From: Rhodobium orientis
Lineage (GTDB): Bacteria; Pseudomonadota; Alphaproteobacteria; Rhizobiales; Rhodobiaceae
DNA length: 55,098 nucleotides
Assembly (NCBI RefSeq): GCF_003258835.1
Contig: NZ_NPEV01000038.1
Location: forward strand, 1-55,098
Direction of reading: 5' to 3'
A program made the translations under genes and the position numbers. The notes under the pieces are model-generated. The model made no database searches. It saw nothing but the letters and a program-made list of their open reading frames with translations, and was not told the origin of the DNA. Below, piece by piece: positions 8,186 through 16,358 of the stretch; positions within the stretch are counted from its first letter, which is position 1, and each line of letters starts with the position of its first letter.

Positions 8186-9332
8186 TTCCAAGCTTCGCTC
8201 CGCCTTCCTGTGGCGGATGCTCGTCAAGGCGCTGACCGTCAGGAAAGGCCGCGCCGCCATCGCCGTCGCCTCGATCATGGTCGGCGCGGCGGTGGTCTTT
8301 GCGCTGACCAGCCTCTATCTCGACATCTCCCGCAAGATGAGCGAGGAGCTGCGCGCCTACGGAGCGAATTTCTTCGTCGGCCCCGCGGCTTCCAGCCCCG
8401 ACCGGCGCTTCGACCTTGCCGCCTACCGCAGGATCGTCGCCTCCGTTCCGGAGGAGAAGCTGGCCGGCGCCAGCCCCTTCCTCTATGGCGTCGTGCGCCT
8501 CGACCTCGGCAATGCGGTGCTCGCCGGCGTTGACTTTACGGGCCTCAAAGCCATCTCGCCCTACTGGCAGCCCGAAGGCGGCTGGATCACCGTCGATTTC
8601 GACGAGCGCAACTGCATCGTCGGGCGCGGGCTCGCCGACAAGATGGAGTTGACCGTCGGCAAGACGGTCACCGTCTTCAACCGCGACAAGACGTTCCGGA
8701 CCGAGCTTCGGGTCAAGGGCATCGTGGAGACCGGCGAGGCCGCCGACGAGCAGATGTTCGTCAACATGTCGCTGGCGAAAAAGATCTTCGGCACCGGCGG
8801 GCGCATCGACCTCGCCATGCTGAGCGTCGTCGCCGAAGGGACGGAGGCGGACGCGCTGGCCGCGCGCATCAACACCCAGTTCCCCGAGGTCGAGGCCAAG
8901 CCGATCCGCAAGATCTCCCAGTCCGACGGGCGCATCCTCGACAAGATCGAGGGTTTCATGGCGCTGGTCGCGGCGATCATCCTCGTCATCACCACGCTGT
9001 GCGTGAACGCCATCCTGTCGGCGATGGTGGTGGAGCGCACGCCCGAGATCGGCCTGCAGAAGGCGCTCGGCGCCGACGACCGGGCGATCGTGCTGCAGTT
9101 CCTCGCCGAAACGGTGCTGATCTGCCTTGTCGGCGTCGCGCTCGGCCTCGTCGTCGGCTTCGCGCTGGCCCAGGTCCTCGGCCAGACGGTGTTCAGCGCC
9201 TGGGTGTCCCTGCGCCCCCTCGTCGTGCCGCTGACCGTCGGCATCTCGCTCGTTGCGGCCATTGCTGCCGCCGTCATCCCGATCCGGAGCGCGATCGGCG
9301 TCGTTCCCGCCCGCGTTCTGAAAGGAGAGTAA
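8175..9332 (+). CDS. Second FtsX/MacB-type ABC transporter permease (iron locus)
   Basis: A 385-residue paralogue of the preceding permease with the same plan: one N-terminal membrane segment, a periplasmic domain, then three segments with the coupling motif VERTPEIGLQKALGADD. The two probably form a heterodimer on one ATPase. The gene starts inside the 3' end of its neighbour and ends 4 bp before the ATPase gene. The periplasmic parts share segments such as AYG(S/A)N near residue 60 and ISPYWQ/THPYWQ. Confidence 0.88.
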   Translation: MAVNSKLRSAFLWRMLVKALTVRKGRAAIAVASIMVGAAVVFALTSLYLDISRKMSEELRAYGANFFVGPAASSPDRRFDLAAYRRIVASVPEEKLAGASPFLYGVVRLDLGNAVLAGVDFTGLKAISPYWQPEGGWITVDFDERNCIVGRGLADKMELTVGKTVTVFNRDKTFRTELRVKGIVETGEAADEQMFVNMSLAKKIFGTGGRIDLAMLSVVAEGTEADALAARINTQFPEVEAKPIRKISQSDGRILDKIEGFMALVAAIILVITTLCVNAILSAMVVERTPEIGLQKALGADDRAIVLQFLAETVLICLVGVALGLVVGFALAQVLGQTVFSAWVSLRPLVVPLTVGISLVAAIAAAVIPIRSAIGVVPARVLKGE

Positions 9333-9336
9333 TCTT

Positions 9337-10047
9337 ATGGACAAAAGGATTGATTTCGACACCGCCGCGATGTTCGCGAGCGATTATTCGCGAACCTCCA
9401 AGCCCGTCATCGAGACGGACGGCCTGACCAAACAGTTCGGCACTGTCGCTGCGCTCGACGACGTCGACATCTGCATCCGCGAGGGCGAGTTCGTCGCCAT
9501 CATGGGCCCGTCCGGATCGGGCAAGACCACGCTCCTCAATATCCTGTCCTGCCTCGACACGCCGAGCGCCGGCACCTACCGGCTGGACGGGCTCGACGTC
9601 TCGACGCTGACGGAGCCGGAGCGGGCGGTGATCCGGCGCGAGAAGATCGGCCTCGTCTTCCAGCAGTTCCACCTCATTCCGTATCTCACGGCGCTGGAAA
9701 ACGTCATGCTGGCCCAGCACTACCACAGCGTCGCCGACGCCGACGAGGCGATGGAGATCCTCCAGAGCGTCGGCCTTAGCGCCCGCGCCAGCCATCTGCC
9801 GTCACAGCTTTCCGGCGGCGAGCAGCAGCGGGTCTGCATCGCCCGCGCCCTCGTCAACGAGCCGGCCATCATCCTTGCCGACGAGCCGACCGGCAATCTC
9901 GACGAGGAGAACGAGAAGCTGATCATCGAACTGTTGCAGCGGCTGCACGAGGACGGCCGGACGATCGCCCTCGTCACCCACAATCCGGAGATGGGAGCGC
10001 TCGCCGACCGCACCATCCGCCTGCGCCACGGCAAGTTGGACGGATGA
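9337..10047 (+). CDS. ABC transporter ATP-binding protein (LolD/MacB type, iron locus)
   Basis: ATPase of 236 residues that energises the two FtsX-type permeases. Walker A is GPSGSGKTT (57-65), the signature is LSGGEQQR (158-165), Walker B is IILADEP (178-184), followed by a D-loop GNLDE. The Q-loop reads LVFQQFHLIPYLTALENVML, as in MacB/LolD enzymes. A 25-30 residue N-terminal extension precedes the domain. GGAG lies just upstream of the ATG. It corresponds to Cj1663 in the Campylobacter arrangement. Confidence 0.93.
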   Translation: MDKRIDFDTAAMFASDYSRTSKPVIETDGLTKQFGTVAALDDVDICIREGEFVAIMGPSGSGKTTLLNILSCLDTPSAGTYRLDGLDVSTLTEPERAVIRREKIGLVFQQFHLIPYLTALENVMLAQHYHSVADADEAMEILQSVGLSARASHLPSQLSGGEQQRVCIARALVNEPAIILADEPTGNLDEENEKLIIELLQRLHEDGRTIALVTHNPEMGALADRTIRLRHGKLDG

Positions 10048-10058
10048 GGAAGGGGACC

Positions 10059-10547
10059 ATGACGATGCTGCGGTTTTTTCTCGTGATCCTTGCCTCCGCG
10101 TTCCTCATCGCCTGCGAGCCGGAGGCGACCGTCGAGGTCGGCAAGGCGGCGCCCGACCTGACGGTGATGGATCTCGACGGCCGGCCGGTAAAGCTGTCGG
10201 AGATGCGCGGCAAGGTCGTCTTCGTGAATTTCTGGTGGTCCGGCTGCGGCCCCTGCCTTGCCGAGATGCCGGAGATCGACCAGGTCTACCGGCGCTATCG
10301 CGACGAGGGCCTGGAAGTGCTCGCCGTCAATATCGGCCAGGACGTCGACACCATCCGCAACACCAACCGCCGGCTCGGCCTCGCCTATCCGCTGGTGTCG
10401 GACGAGCTGAAGATCTCCACCAAGCACTATGGCGTCGCGTTCGCGCCGACCTCTTTCCTGATCGACCGCGAAGGCGTCGTCCGCGAGCGCATCAACGGGC
10501 CGGTGACCGAAGAGACGCTGACGCAAAAGGTCGCCGGTTTTCTTTGA
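10059..10547 (+). CDS. TlpA-like thioredoxin lipoprotein 1 (iron locus)
   Basis: Membrane-anchored periplasmic thiol-disulfide protein, about 162 residues. A lipobox (FLIAC) gives a lipidated Cys, and the thioredoxin fold follows with the active site WWSGCGPC and a cis-Pro region FAPTSFLIDREG. Such proteins keep cysteines of partner proteins reduced; here the Cys-rich FtrD-like protein is a likely client. I chose the ATG at 10059, which has GGAAGGGG 5 bp upstream; an ATG at 10044 overlaps the stop of the ATPase gene but has no clear ribosome site. It corresponds to one of the Cj1664/Cj1665 pair. Confidence 0.88.
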   Translation: MTMLRFFLVILASAFLIACEPEATVEVGKAAPDLTVMDLDGRPVKLSEMRGKVVFVNFWWSGCGPCLAEMPEIDQVYRRYRDEGLEVLAVNIGQDVDTIRNTNRRLGLAYPLVSDELKISTKHYGVAFAPTSFLIDREGVVRERINGPVTEETLTQKVAGFL

Positions 10548-10596
10548 AAGACGGCCGGGACGGACGGGCGGAAAGATGGCTAGCCGCAAAAGGACC

Positions 10597-10920
10597 TCAG
10601 GGCTTCGGGAAGGTCGCGATATAGGCGGCGAGCGCGGCGATGCCGTCGTCGCCGAGCCCGCTCTTCATCTTGTCCTGCATAGCCTTGTGCTCGCCCGGAC
10701 CCTGGTATTCGCGGAGTTTTGCGACGACCTCATCCGTCGGCACCGTGGCAAGGCGTTTGGAGCGGCCGAGCGCCTTCATGCGGCCGTCACCGCCATGGCA
10801 GGCGGCGCAGCGCTCCGCGTAAAGGGATTTTCCATGTTCAATGAGCGCTGCATCGTCTGCGGCCGCGACGGACGACGAGAGAACCAGAAACGCCAGGGTG
10901 ATCGGAAAGGGACGCGGCAT
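10597..10920 (-). CDS. Small c-type cytochrome (class I), inserted in the iron locus
   Basis: Periplasmic cytochrome c of about 107 residues. It has a signal peptide (PFPITLAFLVLSSSVAAA), a single haem site CAACH, a following GGDGRMKALGRS segment and, near the C-terminus, a Met in GEHKAMQDKM likely to be the axial ligand, then a C-terminal helix DDGIAALAAYIATFP. It runs against its neighbours: it converges on the first thioredoxin gene (49-bp gap) and diverges from the second (48-bp gap). P19 loci known to me have the two thioredoxin genes adjacent, so this cytochrome looks like a lineage-specific insertion that may connect the iron system to the respiratory chain (inference). Confidence 0.85.
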   Translation of the reverse strand: MPRPFPITLAFLVLSSSVAAADDAALIEHGKSLYAERCAACHGGDGRMKALGRSKRLATVPTDEVVAKLREYQGPGEHKAMQDKMKSGLGDDGIAALAAYIATFPKP

Positions 10921-10968
10921 GCTCAGAACTCGCTCGACTGGATTCGCGGTGGCGGACATGGCCACACG

Positions 10969-11478
10969 ATGCCGCCAATGAGAGGCATCCGCAATATGGG
11001 CGCGGCCGCAGCGGTGTTATGTCTCGGCTTCGCACTTGCCGGCTGCCAGGGTGAGACAACGGCAAAGGTCGGCGAGGCGGCGCCGGAACTCGGCGCCATC
11101 GACCTTGATGGCAACACCGTCCGGCTCGCCGATTTCCGCGGCGACGTCACGGTCGTCAATTTCTGGCAGGGCGGTTGCGCCCCGTGCCTCACCGAAATGC
11201 CGAAGATCCAGGCCTTCCACGAAAAGCACATGAGCGACGGGGTGCACGTGCTGGCGGTCAATATCGGCGGCGGCCCGCGGATCATCCGCGACACTATCGC
11301 CGAGACCGGCGTCACCTTCGACTTTGCCTTCGACGAGGTGTTCGTCGCCTCGACCCGCTACCAGGTCAATTTCTTCCCGACGACCTATATCATCGACGGC
11401 AACGGCATCGTCCGCGACCGGATCGTCGGCGAGCTCCGGCCCGGCCAGTTGGAAACGCGGCTCGCCGACCTCAGGTGA
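10969..11478 (+). CDS. TlpA-like thioredoxin lipoprotein 2 (iron locus)
   Basis: Paralogue of the thioredoxin lipoprotein at 10059-10547, about 169 residues. It has a lipobox (FALAGC), then a thioredoxin fold with active site WQGGCAPC and FFPTTYIIDGNG around the cis-Pro. Starts at 10969, 10978 and 10996 are in frame and give the same signal region. The gene must have its own promoter because the cytochrome gene separates it from the rest of the locus on the opposite strand. Its 3' end overlaps the 3' end of pxpA by 8 bp. Confidence 0.85.
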   Translation: MPPMRGIRNMGAAAAVLCLGFALAGCQGETTAKVGEAAPELGAIDLDGNTVRLADFRGDVTVVNFWQGGCAPCLTEMPKIQAFHEKHMSDGVHVLAVNIGGGPRIIRDTIAETGVTFDFAFDEVFVASTRYQVNFFPTTYIIDGNGIVRDRIVGELRPGQLETRLADLR

Positions 11479-12256
11479 GTCCGATGCGGCTCCCGCCGGG
11501 TCCGGCAATGGCGACGACGGCGATTCCGGTGCGGTCGAGTTCGCCGCGCACGCCCTTTGCGACCTCAAGCGCCGTCGCCTCGTCGGCGTGGAGGCAGAAG
11601 GTGTCGATCGGGGTCGAAAGCCGCGTTCCGTCGGCGGCGATCAGGCATCCGGCGTCCAGCATGGCAAGGACCTGGCGGGCGGCATCGGCCGGGTCGCGAA
11701 TGACGGCCTCGGGCGCGCTCCGCGGCAACAGCCGACCATCGGGCGCGTAGCGGCGGTCCGCATAGGCCTCGTGCACGACCTGCAGGCCGGCCCTGTCCGC
11801 GGCGCGGGTCATTTCCGACAGGCAATTGGCAACGAAGAGGAGATCGCGGCTTGCAGCGCGGATGCCGCGGGCAACCGCGTCGGCAACGTCGCTTTCCTCA
11901 TGTGCCATGTTGTTGAGCGCGCCGTGCGGCTTGACGAACTCCACACGCACGTCCCGCCCCGCGGCAAGCGCCTGCAGGGCGCCGATCTGGTACGTCACCA
12001 GATGCTCGATCTCCGGGGGCGTCATCGGGATGCGGCGGCGGCCGAAGCCGTGCAGATCGCCGAAGCCCGGGTGGGCGCCGATCGTGACGCCGTGCTCACG
12101 GGCAAGGTCGATCGTCGCGGCCATCACGTTGGGGTCTCCGGCATGCATGCCGCAGGCAATATTAGCCGAGGAGACGTACGGCATGAGCGCCTGGTCGTCG
12201 CCCATCCGGTAGGGCCCGAAGCTCTCGCCCATATCTGCGTTCAAAGAGATTTTCAT
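11471..12256 (-). CDS. pxpA: 5-oxoprolinase subunit PxpA (LamB/YcsF family)
   Basis: Cytoplasmic protein of 261 residues of the LamB/YcsF family. It begins MKISLNADMGESFGPY, the family's hallmark N-terminus, followed by SSANIACGMHAGDPNVM and TIGAHPGFGD, all conserved. With PxpB and PxpC it forms the ATP-dependent 5-oxoprolinase that cleaves 5-oxoproline to glutamate. No pxpB or pxpC is in the window, so the subunit is an orphan here. The ATG at 12256 was chosen on the family N-terminus. It diverges from the LysR gene and shares its control region, which carries the operator also found before tctC. It may process a substrate imported by TctABC (inference). Confidence 0.92.
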   Translation of the reverse strand: MKISLNADMGESFGPYRMGDDQALMPYVSSANIACGMHAGDPNVMAATIDLAREHGVTIGAHPGFGDLHGFGRRRIPMTPPEIEHLVTYQIGALQALAAGRDVRVEFVKPHGALNNMAHEESDVADAVARGIRAASRDLLFVANCLSEMTRAADRAGLQVVHEAYADRRYAPDGRLLPRSAPEAVIRDPADAARQVLAMLDAGCLIAADGTRLSTPIDTFCLHADEATALEVAKGVRGELDRTGIAVVAIAGPGGSRIGLT

Positions 12257-12304
12257 GCACACACATGCTGTTGTGCGACCAATCCTGCGCAGGGCTCCCT
12301 TGTG

Positions 12305-12347
12305 TGTCCAATGCATTTATGGAAGATTTCCTTATGCATCTGAAACA
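12305..12347. promoter_or_regulatory. LysR-type operator in the pxpA-lysR divergent region
   Basis: TGTCCAATGCAT (12305-12316), a 17-bp spacer, then ATGCAT (12334-12339) followed by a degenerate outer half (to 12347). The same 12-mer with the same 17-bp spacing to a second ATGCAT occurs at 16318-16358 before tctC. It starts 48 bp upstream of pxpA and ends about 20 bp before the LysR start, a usual place for autoregulation by a LysR protein. Confidence 0.65.
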
Positions 12348-12362
12348 TAGTCGGAGCGCCCT

Positions 12363-13283
12363 GTGCTCGAACTGCGGGAATTGAGGAACTTCGTGGCGGT
12401 CGCGGAGTGCCTGAACATCACCAGCGCCGCCAACGCGGTGAACCTCAGCCAGCCGGCCCTGTCGCGGCAGATCCAGGCGCTGGAGAAAAAGCTCGGCGTT
12501 GCGCTGTTCGAGCGCGTCGGAAAGCGTCTTGTGCTGACGGCGGAGGGTGCGGATTTCGCTGCCCAGGCGTCGGAGCTTCTGGAGCGGGCGCAGGATCTCA
12601 TGCACCGCGCCCGGCAGAGCGAGCCGGACCAGAGCGGCGCCCTCAGGATCGGCGCCTCGCCGCAGACGACAGCCTGGCTGCTGTCGCCGGCGATGGCCCG
12701 GTTCCGGACCATCCACCCCAAGGTCGACCTGATGGTCAGCGAGGGCAACAACGACGAACTGGTGGAAATGGTCGAGCACGGCGCGGCGCACATGGTGGTG
12801 GCCAATCTCGGCATCAGCAACATCCTCGTCGGCCAGCCGCTGTTCTCCGCCCAGCTCTTTGCCGTTCTGCCGCCCGCCCATCGCTGCGCGACGATGGCCT
12901 CGATCACCATCGACGACATCGCGCGCGACCCGATGATGGTGATGCGGCGGGGGTTCCTGACCCGGCACCTGTTCGAGCAGACCGCCGCCGCCCATGGGGT
13001 GCGGCCGCGGATCGTGCTGGAAAGCGACAGCACCCAGACCCTTGCCGCCCTTGCCCATGACGGGCACGGGGTGGCGATCGTCTCCTCGTCGGCGCAGAAC
13101 ATCACCGACATCGCCAATGCCGTGGAGCTTCGCTCCACCATCTGCCAGACCTCCGCGGAGGTCTCCGCGCTCTGGAACCCGCGGCGTTACCGGCCGGCCT
13201 ACGTCCAGCGCTTCTTTCAGGCACTCGTCGATGTCGCCGGCGAACGGGGGCTAACGCTTGGTGCGGAGAAACAGGAAAAGTGA
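12363..13283 (+). CDS. LysR-family transcriptional regulator (of pxpA and tctCBA)
   Basis: DNA-binding regulator of 306 residues. The N-terminal winged helix-turn-helix (about residues 1-60) reads LELRELRNFVAVAECLNITSA, then LSQPALSRQIQALEKKLGVALFER, typical of the family. An effector-binding domain follows from about residue 90 (LRIGASPQTTAWLLSPAM). The start is a GTG with GGAG upstream. The gene is divergent from pxpA and convergent with tctA. Operators of the same geometry at 12305 and 16318 suggest that it controls both units, probably in response to the transported carboxylate. The last 33 bp overlap the 3' end of tctA. Confidence 0.9.
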   Translation: MLELRELRNFVAVAECLNITSAANAVNLSQPALSRQIQALEKKLGVALFERVGKRLVLTAEGADFAAQASELLERAQDLMHRARQSEPDQSGALRIGASPQTTAWLLSPAMARFRTIHPKVDLMVSEGNNDELVEMVEHGAAHMVVANLGISNILVGQPLFSAQLFAVLPPAHRCATMASITIDDIARDPMMVMRRGFLTRHLFEQTAAAHGVRPRIVLESDSTQTLAALAHDGHGVAIVSSSAQNITDIANAVELRSTICQTSAEVSALWNPRRYRPAYVQRFFQALVDVAGERGLTLGAEKQEK

Positions 13284-14729
13284 GCCGACCGCGGCAATGA
13301 GGAAGCCGAGCGCGATCGGATGGTCGACGACGGCGAGGGGCGAGTGGTTGGTGACGATGAGGGCCTGGCGCAACGACAGCTCGAACAGCGGGCCGATGAC
13401 GAAGCCGATCAGGAAGGTGATGACCGAGTAGCCGAAGCGCTGCATGACGAAGCCGAGAAGGCCGAGCGCCAGCATGGTGAAGACGGAAAACACCGTGTCG
13501 CGCTCCAGATAGGTGCCGACGACACAAAACAGCACGACGAACGGGATGATGAACCGCGCCGGCACCATGGTGACGCGGGCAAACAGCGTCAGGCCGAGCC
13601 GGCCGACCACCAGCATCACCAGGCTGGCGATGATCATAGAGACATAGATGCCGTAGATCAGCCTCGGGTGCTGCTCGAAGACGAGCGGGCCGGGCTGGAC
13701 ACCGTGCAGCATGAAGGCGGAGACCAGGATCGCAGCCGAGACGCTGCCCGGCAGGCCGATGGCAAAGAGCGGGATGAGGCTGGCCGGCAGCACCGCGTTG
13801 TCCGCGGCCTCGGTCGCGGCGACGCCCTTGAGGTCGCCCTCGCCATATTGATCGCCGGGTTTGGCGAGGCGCTTGTTGATCGCATAGGACAGGAACGCGC
13901 CGATGGTCGGCCCGAGGCCCGGGATGATGCCGGCGGCAATGCCGATGCCGGTCGCCCTCAGCGTCACCGGGAACACCCTCTTCACATCGGCGGCCCGCAG
14001 CGACTTGTCCGTCTCTCGCTCGAACCCGGTCGCCTCCGAGGCATCGCCCCGATTGGCGAACAGCGCCTGGACCTGCAGCAGCATCTCGGTGAAGGCGAGC
14101 ATGCCGACGGTGGCGGCGATCAGCGGAATGCCGTCGAACAGCTCGATGAAGCCGAAGGTCATGCGCGGCGTGGCGCTTTCCGGGTCGAGCCCGACGGTGG
14201 CGAGCAACAGGCCGAGCACGCCGGAGATGATGCCGCGCGTCAGCGACGTGCCGGAGAGGGCGGCAATGAAGCTGAGGGCGAAGATCATGACGGCGGTCAT
14301 TTCCACCGGGCCCATCTTCAGGGCGAAGCGGGCGAGCGAGGAGGCCAGCAGGATCAGGATGATGGTGGCGACGAGGTCGCCGAACACCGAGGCATAGAGC
14401 GCGACCTTGAGGGCGCGCGTCGCCTCGCCCTTCTTTGCCAGCGGATAGCCGTCGAAGGTGGTGGCCGCCGAACTCGGCTCGCCGGGGGTGTTGAGGAGGA
14501 TCGCGCCGGTGGCGCCGCCGGCCGCGCTCGCCTTGGTCACCCCGACGAGGAAGGCGATCGCGCCGATCGGCGACATGGCATAGGTGAGCGGCACGGCAAC
14601 GGAGAGCGCCGCCGGCCGGCTGAGGCCCGGCAGGACGCCGACCAGGTAGCCGAGCAGGATGCCGCCGATGACGGAGAGAATGGCCGAGAAGGTAAGGGCG
14701 TCACGCGCGCCCTGAAGGAAAACGTCCAT
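13251..14729 (-). CDS. tctA: TctA-family tripartite tricarboxylate transporter, large permease
   Basis: Large membrane subunit (492 residues, about 12 segments) of a TTT transporter that imports carboxylates together with a periplasmic binding protein. Family features are visible: GILLGYLVGVLPGLSRPAA near the N-terminus, the GAILLNTPGEPSSAATTFDGYP segment, and a second-half repeat TGIGIAAGIIPGLGPTIGAFLSY. It is the last gene of the tctC-tctB-tctA transcript, 109 bp after tctB. Its 3' end overlaps the convergent lysR gene by 33 bp. Confidence 0.94.
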   Translation of the reverse strand: MDVFLQGARDALTFSAILSVIGGILLGYLVGVLPGLSRPAALSVAVPLTYAMSPIGAIAFLVGVTKASAAGGATGAILLNTPGEPSSAATTFDGYPLAKKGEATRALKVALYASVFGDLVATIILILLASSLARFALKMGPVEMTAVMIFALSFIAALSGTSLTRGIISGVLGLLLATVGLDPESATPRMTFGFIELFDGIPLIAATVGMLAFTEMLLQVQALFANRGDASEATGFERETDKSLRAADVKRVFPVTLRATGIGIAAGIIPGLGPTIGAFLSYAINKRLAKPGDQYGEGDLKGVAATEAADNAVLPASLIPLFAIGLPGSVSAAILVSAFMLHGVQPGPLVFEQHPRLIYGIYVSMIIASLVMLVVGRLGLTLFARVTMVPARFIIPFVVLFCVVGTYLERDTVFSVFTMLALGLLGFVMQRFGYSVITFLIGFVIGPLFELSLRQALIVTNHSPLAVVDHPIALGFLIAAVGSLFLFLRTKR

Positions 14730-14838
14730 GGACGGAACTCATTTGCCAAGCCATGACCCGGCCCGGTCTTCATGTTGTCGCGCTGCGGTCACGCTCGTGC
14801 GGGCGGCTTCGCGCCCGGGCGCCCGGCATCGATAGGCC

Positions 14839-15306
14839 TCAAAGACCGGACCAGTCCACGAGCAGAAGCACGGCGACGGCGCCGAGCCCCATGCCGAGGA
14901 GTGCGAGAGGGCGCCGCTCGCCGATCGCCAGCGACGCCATGAGCACGAGGGCCGTGCCGCCGATGAGAAGGCCGGCCTGGTCGATCAGCACGACGCCGGC
15001 AAGGGCCGCAAGGGACAGAAGGACGACGCCCAGCATCCCCCGCGTCGGGACGGGTTGATCTCCTCGCCTGCCGCGCAGCGGGAACAGGCCGGAGACCAGC
15101 GTGATCACGGAAAACAGCGCGATCGCCGCGGTGGTCGCGATCGGCAACATGCGCGGCGAGAGGCCGAAATTGTCGCTCTCGGCGGTGCCCGCCGGGATGA
15201 CGACGAAAAGGACGACGACGCAAAGGCCGAAGACGACTGCGAATTCGGCAATGGGCCGCATCCATGGATGCGGCCCGTCCCGGCGTCCTGTGGACGGTGT
15301 CGTCAT
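14839..15306 (-). CDS. tctB: TctB-family small permease subunit
   Basis: Small membrane subunit of the TTT transporter, 155 residues with four predicted segments (FAVVFGLCVVVLFVVIPAG, IATTAAIALFSVITLVSG, GVVLLSLAALAGVVLI and a C-terminal one), as expected for TctB. It starts 1 bp after the tctC stop codon and precedes tctA, so the three genes form one operon on the minus strand. Sequence conservation in this subunit is low, so the call rests on topology and context. Confidence 0.87.
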   Translation of the reverse strand: MTTPSTGRRDGPHPWMRPIAEFAVVFGLCVVVLFVVIPAGTAESDNFGLSPRMLPIATTAAIALFSVITLVSGLFPLRGRRGDQPVPTRGMLGVVLLSLAALAGVVLIDQAGLLIGGTALVLMASLAIGERRPLALLGMGLGAVAVLLLVDWSGL

Positions 15307-15307
15307 G

Positions 15308-16240
15308 CTACTCCATCGCCGCCTTGAACTGGGCGCTCTGTGCCCGGATCTGCTTGTCGAAGTCGTCTCCGGTCAGGATGTAGCTTCCCATATTGCGCTT
15401 GGCGAGGATATCGAGAACGGTCTTCGACGTCGCCGCGGCCTCGAAGGCTTTGACGAGCTCGGCCTTGGCCTCGTCGGGGATGCCGGCCGGGGCGACGTAG
15501 ATGACCATGTTGACGCTGGAAATGTCGTAGCCGAGGCTCTTCAGGGTCGGCGCGCTTTCAAAGCCGGGAACCGGATCCGTTCCGAGCCCGGCGAGAACCA
15601 TCAGTTCGCCGGCCTTGGCCTGGGCATAATAGGCGCCCGAGCTGTAGGCGTAGTCGACATGGCCGCCGAGCACTTCGGCGACGGCCTCGGCGCCGCCCTT
15701 GGTCGGCACCGGCTTCAGCGTGACGCCTTCCTTGGCCGAGATGGACTTCATCACGACGCGGTCGAGCGAGGTGGTGGAGGCATAGGTCAGGCCGTTCTCG
15801 GCCTTCTTGGCGGCGGCGATGACGTCGGAAAAGTTCTTCCATCCGCGCGACGGCAGGGCGACGAGCGCCTCGGGGAAGACGCCGAAGGCGCCGATATAGG
15901 TGAAGTCGTCAATGCCATAGCTGACATTGGCAGAATGCGGATCGAAGGACACCGTGGTGGAGATCGCCGCGGCCAGGTGATAGCCGTCGGCGGGCTTGGC
16001 CTTCAGCGCCGTCAGCGCCAGACCGCCGCCCGCGCCGGGCTGGTTCTGGACCACGATCGGCTGGCCGAGGGATTCCGACAGCGCATCGGACGCGGCGCGG
16101 GTGATGGTGTCGACGCCGCCGCCGGGGCCGAAGCCGACGGTGATGGTGACTTCCTTTTCGGGGAATTCCGCAAGGGCCGGTCCGCTCATGACCGCCAGTG
16201 CCAACCCGAAGCATGCAAGGTTCCGGAACGATCGTTTCAT
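15308..16240 (-). CDS. tctC: TctC/Bug-family periplasmic carboxylate-binding protein
   Basis: Extracytoplasmic solute receptor, 310 residues. Signal peptide of about 24 residues (SFRNLACFGLALAVMSGPALA), then EFPEKEVTITVGFGPGGGVDT, the start typical of Bug/TctC receptors. IVVQNQPGAGGGLAL and YTSTTSLDR-like loops line the carboxylate pocket in the family. The ATG at 16240 has GGAG 8-9 bp upstream. It is the first gene of the operon, and the 41-bp dyad at 16318-16358 lies 78 bp upstream. The ligand cannot be read directly; with pxpA under the same operator, 5-oxoproline or a related compound is a reasonable guess. Confidence 0.92.
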   Translation of the reverse strand: MKRSFRNLACFGLALAVMSGPALAEFPEKEVTITVGFGPGGGVDTITRAASDALSESLGQPIVVQNQPGAGGGLALTALKAKPADGYHLAAAISTTVSFDPHSANVSYGIDDFTYIGAFGVFPEALVALPSRGWKNFSDVIAAAKKAENGLTYASTTSLDRVVMKSISAKEGVTLKPVPTKGGAEAVAEVLGGHVDYAYSSGAYYAQAKAGELMVLAGLGTDPVPGFESAPTLKSLGYDISSVNMVIYVAPAGIPDEAKAELVKAFEAAATSKTVLDILAKRNMGSYILTGDDFDKQIRAQSAQFKAAME

Positions 16241-16317
16241 TTTTGGCTCCTCTCTGTCGCAGCAATTCGCTGTCTTGCCAATTTTGTAGGCATGATGAAA
16301 ACAAGGAGTTCTTATGC

Positions 16318-16358
16318 TGTCCAATGCATTTTTATATGGCCACATGATGCATAGGACA
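16318..16358. promoter_or_regulatory. LysR-type operator upstream of tctCBA
   Basis: TGTCCAATGCAT (16318-16329) and ATGCATAGGACA (16347-16358) are inverted copies with 11 of 12 matching positions and a 17-bp spacer. The left arm is identical to the left arm at 12305-12316 and the spacing to the second ATGCAT is the same. It lies 78 bp upstream of the tctC start. Confidence 0.7.

Noticed and set aside
13320-14756. Long plus-strand frame opposite tctA
   Set aside because: The product is a repetitive mix of Asp, Glu, Arg and Gln without structure; tctA on the minus strand has full family motifs.
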